Assembly (NCBI GenBank): GCA_946811695.1
Contig: OX328125.1
Span: 45,183,345-45,247,344, forward strand
DNA: 64,000 bases
Reading direction: 5' to 3'
From: Gonocerus acuteangulatus
Lineage: Eukaryota > Arthropoda > Insecta > Hemiptera > Coreidae
Below, piece after piece: positions 52,664 to 62,474 of this stretch (position 1 is the first letter of the stretch; every line of letters starts with the position of its first letter). The position numbers were made by a program, and so were the translations under genes. The notes beneath the pieces are model-generated. The model was not told where the DNA came from and ran no database searches. It saw only the letters and a program-made list of their open reading frames with translations.

Positions 52664-52799
52664 AATTTGAACCACCGTTATTTTCGGTCTCTAGGGGTTC
52701 TGAAACGCGAAATTTTCTTGTCGGCACTTCCGGATTGTTTCATTGTATCAACCTTATAAGCGGGGTTCCTCCCTATGGGGGAGGGAGGAACCGCGCTAA
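52000..52799 (+). mobile_element. Second Helitron-like element with 10-bp terminal hairpin
   Basis: 52000-52325 matches 50525-50860; 52465-52650 matches 39110-39300 in reverse. Then (TA)n (52627-52660), a ~100-bp block, a perfect 10-bp stem GGTTCCTCCC/GGGAGGAACC (52764-52773, 52783-52792) and CTAA at 52796-52799. The terminal block resembles 27925-28053. Confidence 0.6.
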
Positions 52800-52968
52800 C
52801 AGAGAAATCGAGCAAGACACACTCTCATTAGCCGATTGCTTTCGCCAACAATTTTAGATTTATTTTAATTCGCTGAATATCATTAGGAAAAAGAATGTAT
52901 ATATTTATTAAAAAACAAAAAGACTAAAAAGGTTGAACATTAATCTTTATTATTACTTCTAAGCTTAT

Positions 52969-53156
52969 AAGGTCGATTCACGCTAGACCGTGTCGGGTCA
53001 CAGTGAAGCTATCACACACGCAAAAAACACGGACCCGGCCCGGTGTAGCGTGAACGAGTCCATTCAAACTGCTGGTGTGATTGCTTCACCGTGCCGGGTC
53101 CGGGCCCCGGCCGTGGCCCGGCCCGGACCCGACACGGTCTAGCGTAAATCAGCCTT
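52969..53156. mobile_element. GC-rich palindromic MITE
   Basis: Ends AAGGTCGATTCACGCTAGAC and complement AAGGCTGATTTACGCTAGAC; about 31 bp pair near-perfectly (CGTGTCGGGTC). The centre contains GGCCCCGGCC-type sequence and repeats the CGGACCCGGC and CCGGGTCCGGG words, so nearly all 188 bp can fold. No clear target duplication. Confidence 0.75.
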
Positions 53157-53295
53157 AATTGATATTTTATCCTGAAAACAATTATTTTTATTACTTAAAA
53201 CAATTAATAAATTACACTTGGAAGGAAAAATTTGTTGGCGAGTATTCAAGCATTTAGATTAGAAAATAAAATGATATTTCGAATAAAATGGAGTA

Positions 53296-54900
53296 CCGTC
53301 ATTTGGGGTGAGTTCGGACACATTTTCGAGGTTTTCTCGTAATTAAAAAAGACAGAATTTTTGTAAAAATCTGGAAAAATTAATTTATGAACCTTTAACA
53401 ATCCTCTATCGAATAGTGTATTTTGTTTTTTTGAATATCTCAAAAATTTTCAATTTTTCTTATAGCTAAAATGTGTCCGAACTCACCCCTACGTGTGGGG
53501 TGAGTTCGGACAGCCTTTAATTTTTGTAAAAATCTTAACTTAACCTATAGTTGGAGTGAGCTCGGTCATAATTGACGATATTCTAAAGAAAAATATTTTC
53601 TATAATATTTTTTAGATTAACAAAATATTCTTTCACTTTTTCCTTATCAACTCCTGCTCTACACATTTTGATGCTTTGTGTAAGGCGTTCCGTTAATGGC
53701 TGATTCCTTTTCATAAAGCCTTAAAACCATTCCAGTCTGAGCTTGCTTTAAAATCCTGCGATTTTTTTCCTGACCTATCCAAATAGGTTTTTACGATTTG
53801 GCGAATATCTTAATCGAGTTAATGGAAAGTCACGTTCAGCTGCAGCTTAAATTCCCTTTGAAATTTTTTTTTCTTCTTGACTCAATTTTGTTTGGTCGCC
53901 ACTTTTTTTTTTGGTGTGCATTCCTTCTAACTTTATCATTTAAAGTCGATTTAGGTATTTCGTTGTACATCGAAACACCTAAATCGATCCGTTGCCTCTC
54001 TGAGTGTCTTCTTCTTGGTTTTGGCATCGTCAACCATTGAGTTAGTAGATAGTGGAGGGAGTGTTATCTATCTTCCAATGCTAAAAAAGTGTAGGTCTGA
54101 AATCGGCCATGCCAGTGTGACAAAAGTACCAGTAGTGACGCGCGAAAATTTGAATCTGAATAAGATCGTAAACAAACAATGAATTTGAACGAATATATAT
54201 ATATATCTTATTCTTATTGATTTATATTTATACACATATATAAATGTCAATTGATACGAATACGACACATAAATTCGTTTAATTTCATTGTTTGTTTACA
54301 ATAATATTCAAAAATTCACATTTTTGCGCGCTTTTTGTCACACTGGCATGGCCGATTTTAGGCTTCAACTTTTATCGTTTAGACTCCCTCCCCTCCCTTC
54401 TAACTCAATGTCGTCAACCACATTTTTCAAAGCCTCTTTGGAATAAATACTGTTTTCCTTTAAGCCAAGAGGACGCGGGTATATTGATGCATGTCCGAAC
54501 TCACCCCATGGTATGCGAGTTTTTTACTTAAAGAAGAAAAAAAAGCTTTTGAACCAAAAAAATTAATATATTTATTTATGTATCATTAGCCAACATATAA
54601 ACCTAGTATAAAATATAAAAAAATAGGGTTTAATTACTTCTAGAGCCTCTACACAGACGTTTGTTTCTAGCATTTCGAAAATCATGGATATTACAACTCA
54701 CATTAAAATATTCGTTACTCACTTCAAAGTGTTCTCAGGGCGATTTTGCCTTACCTACATGGGAAAAATACAATATCGATAGTATTTGTCATGCCAATTA
54801 TGAACCTAATGAAAAAGTTTGCTCCAGGTCACGCGATTTCCTGCGCCATGCACTATTGTCCGAACTCGTACTACCTGTCCGAACTCACCCCAAAATACGG
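53296..54900 (-). mobile_element. Pogo-like element with N-terminal (psq-type HTH) transposase remnant
   Basis: Ends CCGTCATTTGGGGTGAGTTC and complement CCGTATTTTGGGGTGAGTTC, between TA dinucleotides. The word TGTCCGAACTCACCCC recurs subterminally at 53471-53515 and 54493. Minus-strand 54033-53600 reads MPKPRRRHSERQR, YNEIPKSTLNDKVRRN (pipsqueak-type HTH) and MKRNQPLTERLTQSIKMCRA then DKEKVKEYF (CENP-B-type second HTH). No DDE domain. A 376-bp MITE (54035-54410) is nested in it. Confidence 0.78.
54035..54410. mobile_element. hAT-like MITE, copy 1, nested in the pogo-like element
   Basis: Ends CATTGAGTTAGTAG and complement CATTGAGTTAGAAG, flanked by TCGTCAAC on both sides (54027-54034, 54411-54418). 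Arms are partly complementary around an AT-rich centre. Confidence 0.9.
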
Positions 54901-54907
54901 TAATTTC

Positions 54908-55279
54908 CATTGAGTTAGTAGATAGTGGAGGGAGTGTTATCTATCTCCCAATGCTAAAAAAGTGTAGGTCTGAAATCGGCCATGCCAGTGTGACAAAAGT
55001 ACCAGTAGTGACGCGCGAAAATTTGAATCTGAATATGATCGTAAACAAGCGATGAATTTGAAAGAATATATATATCATATTCTTATTGATTTATATTTAT
55101 ACATATACATAAATGTTAATTTATACGAATACGACACATAAATTCGTTTAATTTCATTGTTTGTTTACAACAATATTCAAAAATTCACCTTTTCGCGCGC
55201 TTTTTGTCACACTGACATGGCCGATTTTAGGCTTCAACTTTTATCGTTTAGACTCCCTCCCCTCCCTTCTAACTCAATG
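54908..55279. mobile_element. hAT-like MITE, copy 2, adjoining the pogo-like element
   Basis: About 95 % identical to copy 1 by eye, same ends, with exact 8-bp flanks GTAATTTC (54900-54907, 55280-55287). Its target duplication overlaps the last base of the pogo-like element and its TA. Confidence 0.9.
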
Positions 55280-55530
55280 GTAATTTCTAATGTTTTCCTT
55301 TTAACCTTTTATATGCCAAAATTGGCTGGTTCTGTTAAACGACATTTAGTGTTACAAACGATGCCTATTTACTCTCCTAAAAACATCTGTTATGTTAGAT
55401 TAGCCAATGATAAATGTTATTTCCGGTTTCCAACATATAGGCCCTTTAATGACGTCTCTGTAAGTACCCAGCAAAAATGATACTAAACCCGCACACCACT
55501 TACGAGTAAGTGCAAATGTCATTTGAGTTA

Positions 55531-55695
55531 GGGTGAAAACATAGTGGAGCGGCGAGGGTAGAGGGTAGCCGAGAGGGTTAGAAATAATGCATGTATTTAC
55601 ACTTACCAAAACATAGTGGAGCGGCGAGGGTAGCCGAGAGGGTCAAACCCCTCTCGGCTACCCTCTACCCTCGCCGCTCCACTATGTTTTCACCC
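55531..55695. mobile_element. Harbinger-like MITE, 165 bp, TTA duplication
   Basis: Ends GGGTGAAAACATAGTGGAGC at both termini (right one as complement), flanked by TTA at 55528-55530 and 55696-55698. The left terminal block recurs a second time in direct orientation at about 55611-55640, so the element contains three copies of its end. Confidence 0.85.
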
Positions 55696-55739
55696 TTATG
55701 CATCGAAAGTCACAAGGAGTGCTAATGCTAGGTGTCGTC

Positions 55740-56170
55740 AAGTCTCCCCGTACGGGGATGGCAGTAGACGGAATTCCCCGGTACAGGTAGTGGGGTGGCC
55801 GTGAAGGAATATTCTTACTATTAGGACACTGACTCCATCTATGAGAACTGAATGGAACTTCTTGACGCGAACAAAGAAAGTGTAGGAGAATGATGTAGTT
55901 GTGTCAAAGATGTGGTTGGAAACAGACATCGCTGGTGTTGAGCTGGGTGAATTTAAGATGAAAACAGCAGGACTAACCCTATGGTAAGCTATGGAATGTT
56001 TGTGCCTGAAGTGAAAGTGGAAGCTCGTGACCTACTCCATTGAATAGGAGATGAGAACTTCGTCTGAACAAAAGGTTGGACATGGGTCTGGTGATAAAAC
56101 AGACTCACTCGGCGGGTGGCACAATAAGTCTTACATGCATCAGTGGGGCTGTATGAACCGGGCACCCGTT
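55740..56170. other. Unassigned ~430-bp block of more balanced composition
   Basis: Less AT-rich than its surroundings, with no ORF above 65 codons on either strand. Begins CTCCCCGTACGGGGATGG (small palindrome) and ends GGGCACCCGTTAATCTAATC. Looks like a degraded mobile-element piece, but I cannot name it. Confidence 0.4.
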
Positions 56171-56279
56171 AATCTAATCTAGCCAAAGCTTAGAAGGAAA
56201 ACAATTTAAACTGGAGGGAAAATCTCGCCAAGATAAAGCCACAAAAGAGGGTATTTTCCCCTTAGTCTTGGCACAATGG

Positions 56280-56601
56280 TAGGTCTTGATCTCGTAGGCT
56301 AGGTCAAAAACAACTACCAGCTGTTTGTCTGTCTGTTTGTACCTTATACAAATCCACAACGTTTAACCGATTGTGACCAAACTTGGCACACAGGTAGGTA
56401 TTGATACAGGGAGTGTCATACGCTAGGTCAAAAACGTCTACCAGCTGTCTGTCTGTATGTTTGTTCATTATACAAATCCACACCATTTGACCGATTTTGA
56501 CCAAACTTAGCGCACAGGTTATATATATTTGGTTTCTAATTTATTTTTGCTTTTTTAGATGCAGAAATTAGGTGTACCCTGGCACGCCGGGTGACAGCTA
56601 G
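56280..56601 (+). mobile_element. Helitron 3' region: ~125-bp tandem repeats, hairpin, CTAG end
   Basis: Two degenerate ~125-bp units (CTACCAGCTG..TGTCTGT, TTATACAAATCCACA, GACCAAACTTGGCACACAGG) are followed by the hairpin region ACCCTGGCACGCCGGGT and CTAG at 56598-56601 before T. The CCGGG hairpin plus CTAGT is a common arthropod Helitron terminus. The same units recur at 63000-63360. Confidence 0.65.
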
Positions 56602-56607
56602 TATACA

Positions 56608-56612
56608 TTTAA

Positions 56613-56666
<54 letters not shown>

Positions 56667-56783
56667 TTATTTATTTATTTATTTATTTATTATAGAGCTC
56701 GCATATGTAGCGACTCGCTCTTATCCAGATGTTCCAAGTAGATACCAGTAACAGTTAGACAAGTAAAATATAAGTATTTGCAG

Positions 56784-56855
<72 letters not shown>
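56608..56855. repeat. (TA)n and (TTTA)n microsatellites
   Basis: TA repeats at 56620-56665, TTTA repeats to 56690 and a longer TA run at 56789-56854, separated by about 100 bp of ordinary sequence. Confidence 0.92.
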
Positions 56856-56856
<1 letters not shown>

Positions 56857-58705
56857 ACGCAGGTCCACACTTGGAAAACCTTTTGCAAAAGTAATTTATG
56901 CTAATCTAAGGAAATGTATTGCTACCATGTTAATGGCCATTCACTTTCTCAACAAATAAGAAATCAAAAACAATTTGCGCTTTTTAATCACATGGTGAAC
57001 TATTTTCCAAAGGCTCTCTGAACAGTTAAATATAAAGTAAATAGTTTCACAGGGCCATCTACATAAATCAATTTATTTTATTCGTTTTTTTTCTTATTGC
57101 GTACATTCTTCCTTTCAACTGCAGCACATTCTTTTTTACGAGAACGTCTTTTTGGCAATTTTAGACATTTTTACATTTGTATGTTGCAACTACAATCCAG
57201 TCTTACAGAAAATTTAATGTTCTACAACATGTATTACCATAATTTATTTAAGAAATTACTTCAATCAGAGTAACTCCTACTTTTAAGCAAAAAGGTATTT
57301 TTTTGCATTGTTCTATTTTTGGTGCATTAAGACACATTGTGTCAAATATTTGTATAACATATTATAACAAAGTCTTCAAATTAAATTTTCTATTAAAATC
57401 AGTCACAAAAAAGACTGTTTTCTGATGGAACTCCCAAAGTTGTCACCCCTGGAGGAAAGATGGTGATGCCCGAAAATCTTCTCATCCCTAAAATACATTT
57501 TATTACAGCTAGGACTTTCTGAATTTAGTCCCAATTTTTTATTATTGTTAAAAAAGATGATTGTTGGACAGCAGGTTTGAAACACCCTGTATATTAATAA
57601 TTTATAAAGATTTTTATTGTTTCTTTCATTTTTACTCTTTGCTTTATATGTGTAAATTTGTATATAATATATACAGTGGAGTCCAGCGAATCCGAACTAT
57701 TGGACGTGAAACAATGACCAGTAATCATATCATGCAATAATTATGTATTGACTTTATGAGGCATATTAAGTGTCCTTTGTTTCAAGAATTAAAGGTAATA
57801 AATTAAGTATTCTAGTACAATGGACATTAAACTTGATCCCCTGCTTGCTGCAACCCTACCAGATTTTTATGTTTATGCAGTGTTAGCAAAACATTGCTTC
57901 TTCAAGCCATTTTAGTTCATTGCATCAGAAGGACCACTGACTCCTTCTCTTAGAGAATGGTTTGCTTTTTAAGTCTTGTATAAATGATGAACAAATCCTA
58001 CATATGTGAATAAATGCTGACTTGTTTTTATTTCAAGTAGCTGTACTTTGGATTTTTAAAATTACAAGTTTATTCAATTTTCATTAGGAGGCCCTGTGGC
58101 CGTGAGCGTTAAGGCGTTAGCACTTAACACTCAGTTACCAAGGGCCGTGGGTTTGATTCCCACTATGGGGTGGAGGCTTTTCTTTAGGAAAAAGAAAAGG
58201 CATCAGCCCTAGCCTGGCTAGAAAAGGGTGGTAACCTGTCCTAAAATACTTAATAATAATGGACATTAATATTTAAATTCAAATTTTCATTAAACAACAA
58301 TTTGAAAAAATGTGGTTTTCTTTACTTTTCCCAATTCAGAAATTTAATGAAAATTATTTTTCCCTATTTCTGTTTGGATTAGGCAAATTTTCGTAATAAA
58401 CAAACACACATTTATTTTAAGACAGGAGATCTAGAGACTTATTTCTCCTTTTATCAGTAATTCTTGATTAAACATAATAGAAAATATTTAGAAACCAACA
58501 TTTTTAAGAATAATTATCTCACTATCAATATTCAAGAATTTAATAAATCAGTAAATTAAAATAAAAAATAATCCTTTGCTGTAGTTCTCATTTCAATACA
58601 ATTTTTTAGGCCAATTTTATATTATAAATAACAATGCTTGCTATACTGTGGCCTCTAAACTTGATACCATTCACAGTAACACATTAAAAATGTATATATA
58701 TTTTT
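56856..58705. other. Downstream flank of the MCM-like gene
   Basis: AT-rich, no ORF of note. At 57676-57700 CAGTGGAGTCCAGCGAATCC looks like one end of a Tigger-type element whose other end I did not find. A tRNA-derived SINE lies at 58088-58245. The 3' UTR of the minus-strand gene should begin at 58705. Confidence 0.5.
58088..58245 (+). mobile_element. tRNA-derived SINE (best copy of the GGAGGCCC family)
   Basis: GGAGGCCCTGTGGCCGTGAG (A box region), TTAGCACTTAACACTC, GTGGGTTTGATTCCCACTAT (B box), GGGGTGGAGGCTTTTCTTTA, AAGGCATCAGCCCTAGCC, TAGAAAAGGGTGGTAACCTG. The genomic match stops at TCC before the ..CGGCGCTAATGGCC tail. Confidence 0.8.
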
Positions 58706-58816
58706 TTATAGACTGGTGTCAGTTTGATCAAAGTCGGAAGTGGTGCGGGCAGATTCTGAAATAGTTTGAGTGTAGGATGACAACCATAATGAAAATCTCC
58801 CCAATATATTATCCAT
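58706..58816 (-). CDS. MCM-like gene, terminal exon
   Basis: Encodes MDNILGRFSLWLSSYTQTIS then ESARTTSDFDQTDTSL and TAA. Acceptor TGATTTTTTTGCAG. 111 bp, phase 0. Confidence 0.8.
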   Translation of the reverse strand: MDNILGRFSLWLSSYTQTISESARTTSDFDQTDTSL

Positions 58817-60814
58817 CTGCAAAAAAATCAAAGATGGTTTGTTAAGTAGAAAATTTATTTTATACCAAGCTACTTTTATTTTACATTAATATACTTGTAT
58901 TTTATTCCAATATATTTCTATTTTATAACAAAGTACTTGTATTTTTTATTATTTTTTTTTTCGAAGGTGCATCGACATCTAGGCCATTAGCGCCGACTTG
59001 TATTTTACACCAAAATACTTGTTGGGGATGTGAAGCTTTCTCCTATGGTAAAAATCTATGAATCTCTTTTCAGCAATTACATGAGCTATATTAAAAGAAA
59101 CCTAATAATCTAATAATGCTTATGAACATTGTAGTCAACACAGAAAAAAAAACAAATTGCCTTTTTAACTGAACTACAATTCCTTTTATAAGTGGATAAT
59201 AGTGTTCTTTAGTAACTAGCATTTTATTAAAAACACTTTCTTACATCGCATCAGTTCAAGTTACCTGTTGGGCAATAGATAGAGGGTTGTCTGCCGTAAT
59301 TGTCCTCTTAGGTTGTTCTGAGAACTTTGATGGGCCAAAAACTATACTCATGGACTCCTCGTAAAGAAATATTCCAGCAACGGCGTCCTCAAAAGTAACT
59401 GTATCTCTTAACGAAAGTCTTGCATGAGATTCGCTTAACCCAGTCCTGTAAACGTTTAACTATTAACATGCAGCACAGACTGTAAAACAGATGTCTGGGA
59501 ATGAATGAATGCTTACAATACTTTGATGGACTTCAATGGAAGACATTCAGGTCGTTCTTTTCGACTTGCGACAAAATAATTTTGAATCAGTGTACTTGCC
59601 ATTGGAGACATTTTAACTTGGATACCGGAAACAATGTCAATAAACTGAAATTTAAAATTTTTAGTTAAATATTCTTGTTTATAAATTATGTTATTCATTT
59701 TAAAGTTTTGGACTTCCTACTTTTTTAATTTCATCTTCAGTGATTTCGGAATCTGAAGTAACATTTACTTTAGTAGCTTTCTCCAAACAGTACTTGGAAA
59801 TATCTTCATCGTTAATATCTACTTCTTCTAGAAAAGGGATTCCAAATATTCTGAAACAACATATTTTTGTAAAGTACTGAATTTCTAATTTTCTCTAATT
59901 GATGTTGTACTACATATTTTTTGTTTGTCAGCAATGAATGCCGATCGATGGATAAAGACCAAAGCTTTCCCTGGAACATTCCCTGGAATTCATTGCTGAC
60001 GAAGGCTACCAAAGAGTAGCCGAAACGTTCGGAATATAGATTTCCCTATAAATCTGACGTTTTATCTCTTAGCCAATCCTTGACTTCATATTTTTTTAAT
60101 ATATTCTTATAAATTTAATATTTTTTATTTGAGTTCTCTTTTATTAATTTTGGGCGCGAGATTAGCACAGTGGTAGATTTTACTCTGGCACACACTAAAG
60201 ATTTTGTATTCGTGGGCCCCAGACTGTCCCTATGCCTCCCAGCCTTTAATTAATTTAATGAGTATCTACAAAGGAGAAAATCAGGTGGCCAGAGAATAGT
60301 ATTGACCTATGGAGATAGTGTGGTGAATACTGTTGAGAAGTAAATTGATTGTACATAACATAGTCAATTTGTGAGAATAAGTCTATATTTTTATAACATG
60401 TCTAGCAGGGAGGAAAACACAATGGCCATGTTTACATAGGGGAACTTCTGCATGCCATTATTAAATACTTCCAACCCTGCAAGATTAGTTCTTATGAATT
60501 ACATGATAATTAAGGTATGATTATAGATATAACATAAATTTGATTTATATTTTTAACAAATACTATTCCCTGGCCGCCTGATTTTCCCCTTAATAATTGA
60601 ATAAATTATATTCTTAAGTAAATATTTGCCGTATAAAATTAAAAGAAAGATAAAGAAACGTACTCAATCAGTGTCTTCAGCCTATGTACATCCTGTCCGG
60701 AATATTTGTTGCACATCCATGATAACCACACTGCAGCTCGTAAAGGATAAGTAGAATATGAAACCTCTTTTGAAGATTTATTTGCAGGAACTGTAACTAA
60801 CTCGCTCTCAACAG
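58706..60814 (-). CDS. MCM-family protein, C-terminal exons (MCMDC2-like)
   Basis: Five exons with GT-AG borders and matching phases: 60664-60814, 59721-59850, 59517-59644, 59265-59445 and 58706-58816 (stop at 58708-58706), about 233 residues. Order: YPLRAAVWLSWMCNKYSG, IFGIPFLEEVDINDEDIS, ASTLIQNYFVASRKERPECL, KVLTGLSESHARLSLRDTV, FEDAVAGIFLYEESMSIVFG, then a Ser/Thr-rich tail ending DFDQTDTSL. SHARLSLRDTV..EDAV matches the AAA-lid of MCM helicase-family proteins; the lack of a basic C-terminus and the LYEES..FG phrase favour MCMDC2 (meiotic) over MCM9 or MCM8, from memory only. The Walker and finger exons lie upstream and were not found in 60.8-64 kb. Confidence 0.7.
58955..59000 (-). repeat. 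SINE tail fragment
   Basis: Minus strand TCGGCGCTAATGGCCTAGAT then GTCGATGCACCTTCGAAAAA, the shared SINE tail without any head. Confidence 0.6.
59265..59445 (-). CDS. MCM-like gene, penultimate exon
   Basis: Encodes TGLSESHARLSLRDTVTFED, AVAGIFLYEESMSIVFGPSK and TITADNPLSIAQQ. 181 bp; acceptor AAACGTTTACAG, donor GTAACT. Carries the MCM lid helix. Confidence 0.82.
59517..59644 (-). CDS. MCM-like gene, third exon from the end
   Basis: Encodes FIDIVSGIQVKMSPMASTLI QNYFVASRKERPECLPLKS in one frame. 128 bp; acceptor TTAAATTTCAG, donor GTAAGC. Confidence 0.8.
59721..59850 (-). CDS. MCM-like gene, fourth exon from the end
   Basis: Encodes IFGIPFLEEVDINDEDISKY, CLEKATKVNVTSDSEITED and EIKK. 130 bp; donor GTAGGA, acceptor TTGTTTCAG. 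The D/E pattern fits the segment after the MCM sensor region. Confidence 0.78.
59929..60070 (+). repeat. Double stem-loop repeat with GAAACG motif
   Basis: GTCAGCAATGAAT (59929-59941) pairs with ATTCATTGCTGAC (about 59989-60001). It is followed at once by GAAGGCTACCAAAGAGTAGC CGAAACGTTC, a 6-bp stem with GAAAC after it. The second hairpin and its downstream sequence match 17489-17566. It lies in an intron of the MCM-like gene. Confidence 0.6.
60150..60330 (+). mobile_element. tRNA-derived SINE, second family
   Basis: GGGCGCGAGATTAGCACAGT (A box region), CACACACTAAAGATTTTGTA, TTTAATTAATTTAATGAGTA, CAAAGGAGAAAATCAGGTGG. Matches the minus-strand SINE at 41118-41345. Confidence 0.65.
60664..60814 (-). 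CDS. MCM-like gene, fifth exon from the end
   Basis: Encodes VESELVTVPANKSSKEVSYS then TYPLRAAVWLSWMCNKYSGQ DVHRLKTLIE. 151 bp; acceptor CTTGGTTTTTAG, donor GTACGT. Earlier exons not found. Confidence 0.78.
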
Positions 60815-61515
60815 CTAAAAACCAAGAAAATTTAGATTGAGTAAACCTGAATTAATAAATACCTGTTTGAGCTCTTATAAAAATGTAGGAAATGTTACAA
60901 TCTATTTCACATTGCTTTTTACTTATAAGCTGTCATTGGTAGGACAGATTATAAGCAGCTTCCTTCATTCTCGTTTATTCCACCGTCATTGTCAATACAG
61001 TTTTGACCTGATGAGACACAGCATTTCATAGGAACAAATTCAACCAATAAATCCTCCGATTCATCATACAAGTAATCCTTGATGCGAGCGATCACTAGTA
61101 CCAGAGACAACACTGGCTTCCTTCAAGGAACATTTTTTAAACTTCCCCCAAACAGTCTGCAGGAAGTCTTTCTATTGCCAATTGATTCCATCATGTAATA
61201 TCATTCTAGACTATCAAGAGCTACAACAATACAATATGCATATAAAGTATTTATATTGTGTACTCTTAATGATTAAATTTATTTCATTTGCAGAACATTC
61301 TCTAGACTAGACTCTCCTCTGTATAAGAATGGAGGACCAACACAATAAAGGAACTCAATATAAAACAATTAAGCTTTGCAATTATGAACTAAAGCTATTT
61401 TATCAGTGCATATGGTTCAGATTAGACTTAACAACTTGTATCGTCATTCTCACATATACAATCAATCAAAATGACATATCATATTTTCCTTGTCCCATTT
61501 ATAAGATATTATTTG

Positions 61516-61517
<2 letters not shown>

Positions 61518-61580
<63 letters not shown>
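61518..61580. repeat. (TA)n microsatellite
   Basis: About 62 bp of uninterrupted TA, followed by AGATATATATATACATA. Confidence 0.95.
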
Positions 61581-61583
<3 letters not shown>

Positions 61584-61974
61584 TATATATATACATATTT
61601 TACTGTGGTGCATCGACTGCTATGGCCAATGGCACCATTGTTAATATATTATTTCATTTTTGAAATAATTATAGGATGAGAGTTTCTAACCTCATTATTG
61701 CTACTTGAATTCAAAATGTCATCATTATCATGATTGTTCTCTGTGGTAGCAGAGAAGCATATATACTATTCACTTATTTTTGTTAAATGGGATGCCTTCA
61801 TTCAAAAAGGTGAATAAAAAACAAAAATATTTATTTACATTAAAATTTAAATAAATAAATGTTTTTGATTTTTATTCGCCTTTTTAAACATGAAGTCATC
61901 ACATGCAACCATTTAAAAGTGAACATTTGAAGCATTATTATTTAGAATACATATTATAGCAGTAAAAAGCCTAA

Positions 61975-62145
61975 TCGGGTCTTCCCGTGGCTAGCGCCTT
62001 GGATTCTCATGCAGGAGACAGGGTTTCGAGTCCCTCCGAAGGCAAGAATTTTTCTCATCTCAGGGCCTGTTGAGAAGGTTCCTTGCCGCACCATGAATTC
62101 CGGCGCTAATGGCCTAGTTGTTGGTGCGCCGTAAAAAAAGAAAAA
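61975..62145 (+). mobile_element. tRNA-derived SINE with complete shared tail
   Basis: GGGTCTTCCCGTGGCTAGCG CCTTGGATTCTC (A box region), ACAGGGTTTCGAGTCCCTCC (B box), a body with TCAGGGCCTGTTGAGAAGG, then the tail CCGGCGCTAATGGCCTAGTT, GTTGGTGCGCCGT and an A run. The body is like the SINEs at 23335-23640. Confidence 0.8.
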
Positions 62146-62474
62146 AAAAAGGCTAATCATTAGATTAATCAAGTTATCAACTGGAATTATTCCAGATTTC
62201 ATTTAGCTTTAGCTGCACAATCATGGTCCTTCATTATGAAGAGTGCAGTCTAAAAGTGGTTCCAAGTTATGGTTCGATAGCTAACCTGTTAGGTTTTAAC
62301 ATTCCTAACAACCAGTACGGGAATGCCTTCATATTAATATTTTGTAAATAAATTTAAAATGTACTCTGAAAAAAATAAAAATCTCTAGACGATACGGATT
62401 GCAGGGATGGATGTTGAGAGTTATTATATATAATTCTTCACTAAATATTTATAATTATATTATTATAAACTTTG

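Larger units (their letters stand above)
60815..62470. other. Intron or upstream region of the MCM-like gene
   Basis: No exon recognised. Contains a (TA)n tract (61518-61580), a SINE tail piece at 61605-61640 (GTGCATCGACTGCTATGGCC), and a tRNA-derived SINE at 61975-62145. Confidence 0.5.

Noticed and set aside
58088..58245. tRNA gene candidates at this and other A-box/B-box loci (15049, 23335, 28505, 35165, 41118, 60150, 61975)
   Set aside because: The boxes are present but no cloverleaf with acceptor pairing can be drawn, and each is followed by the same SINE body or tail. They are SINEs, not tRNA genes.
59929..60070. Complete hammerhead ribozyme
   Set aside because: CTGACGA and GAAAC are in the right order around a stem, but stems I and III and the cleavage-site base do not pair convincingly. 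Kept only as a possible relic in the findings.
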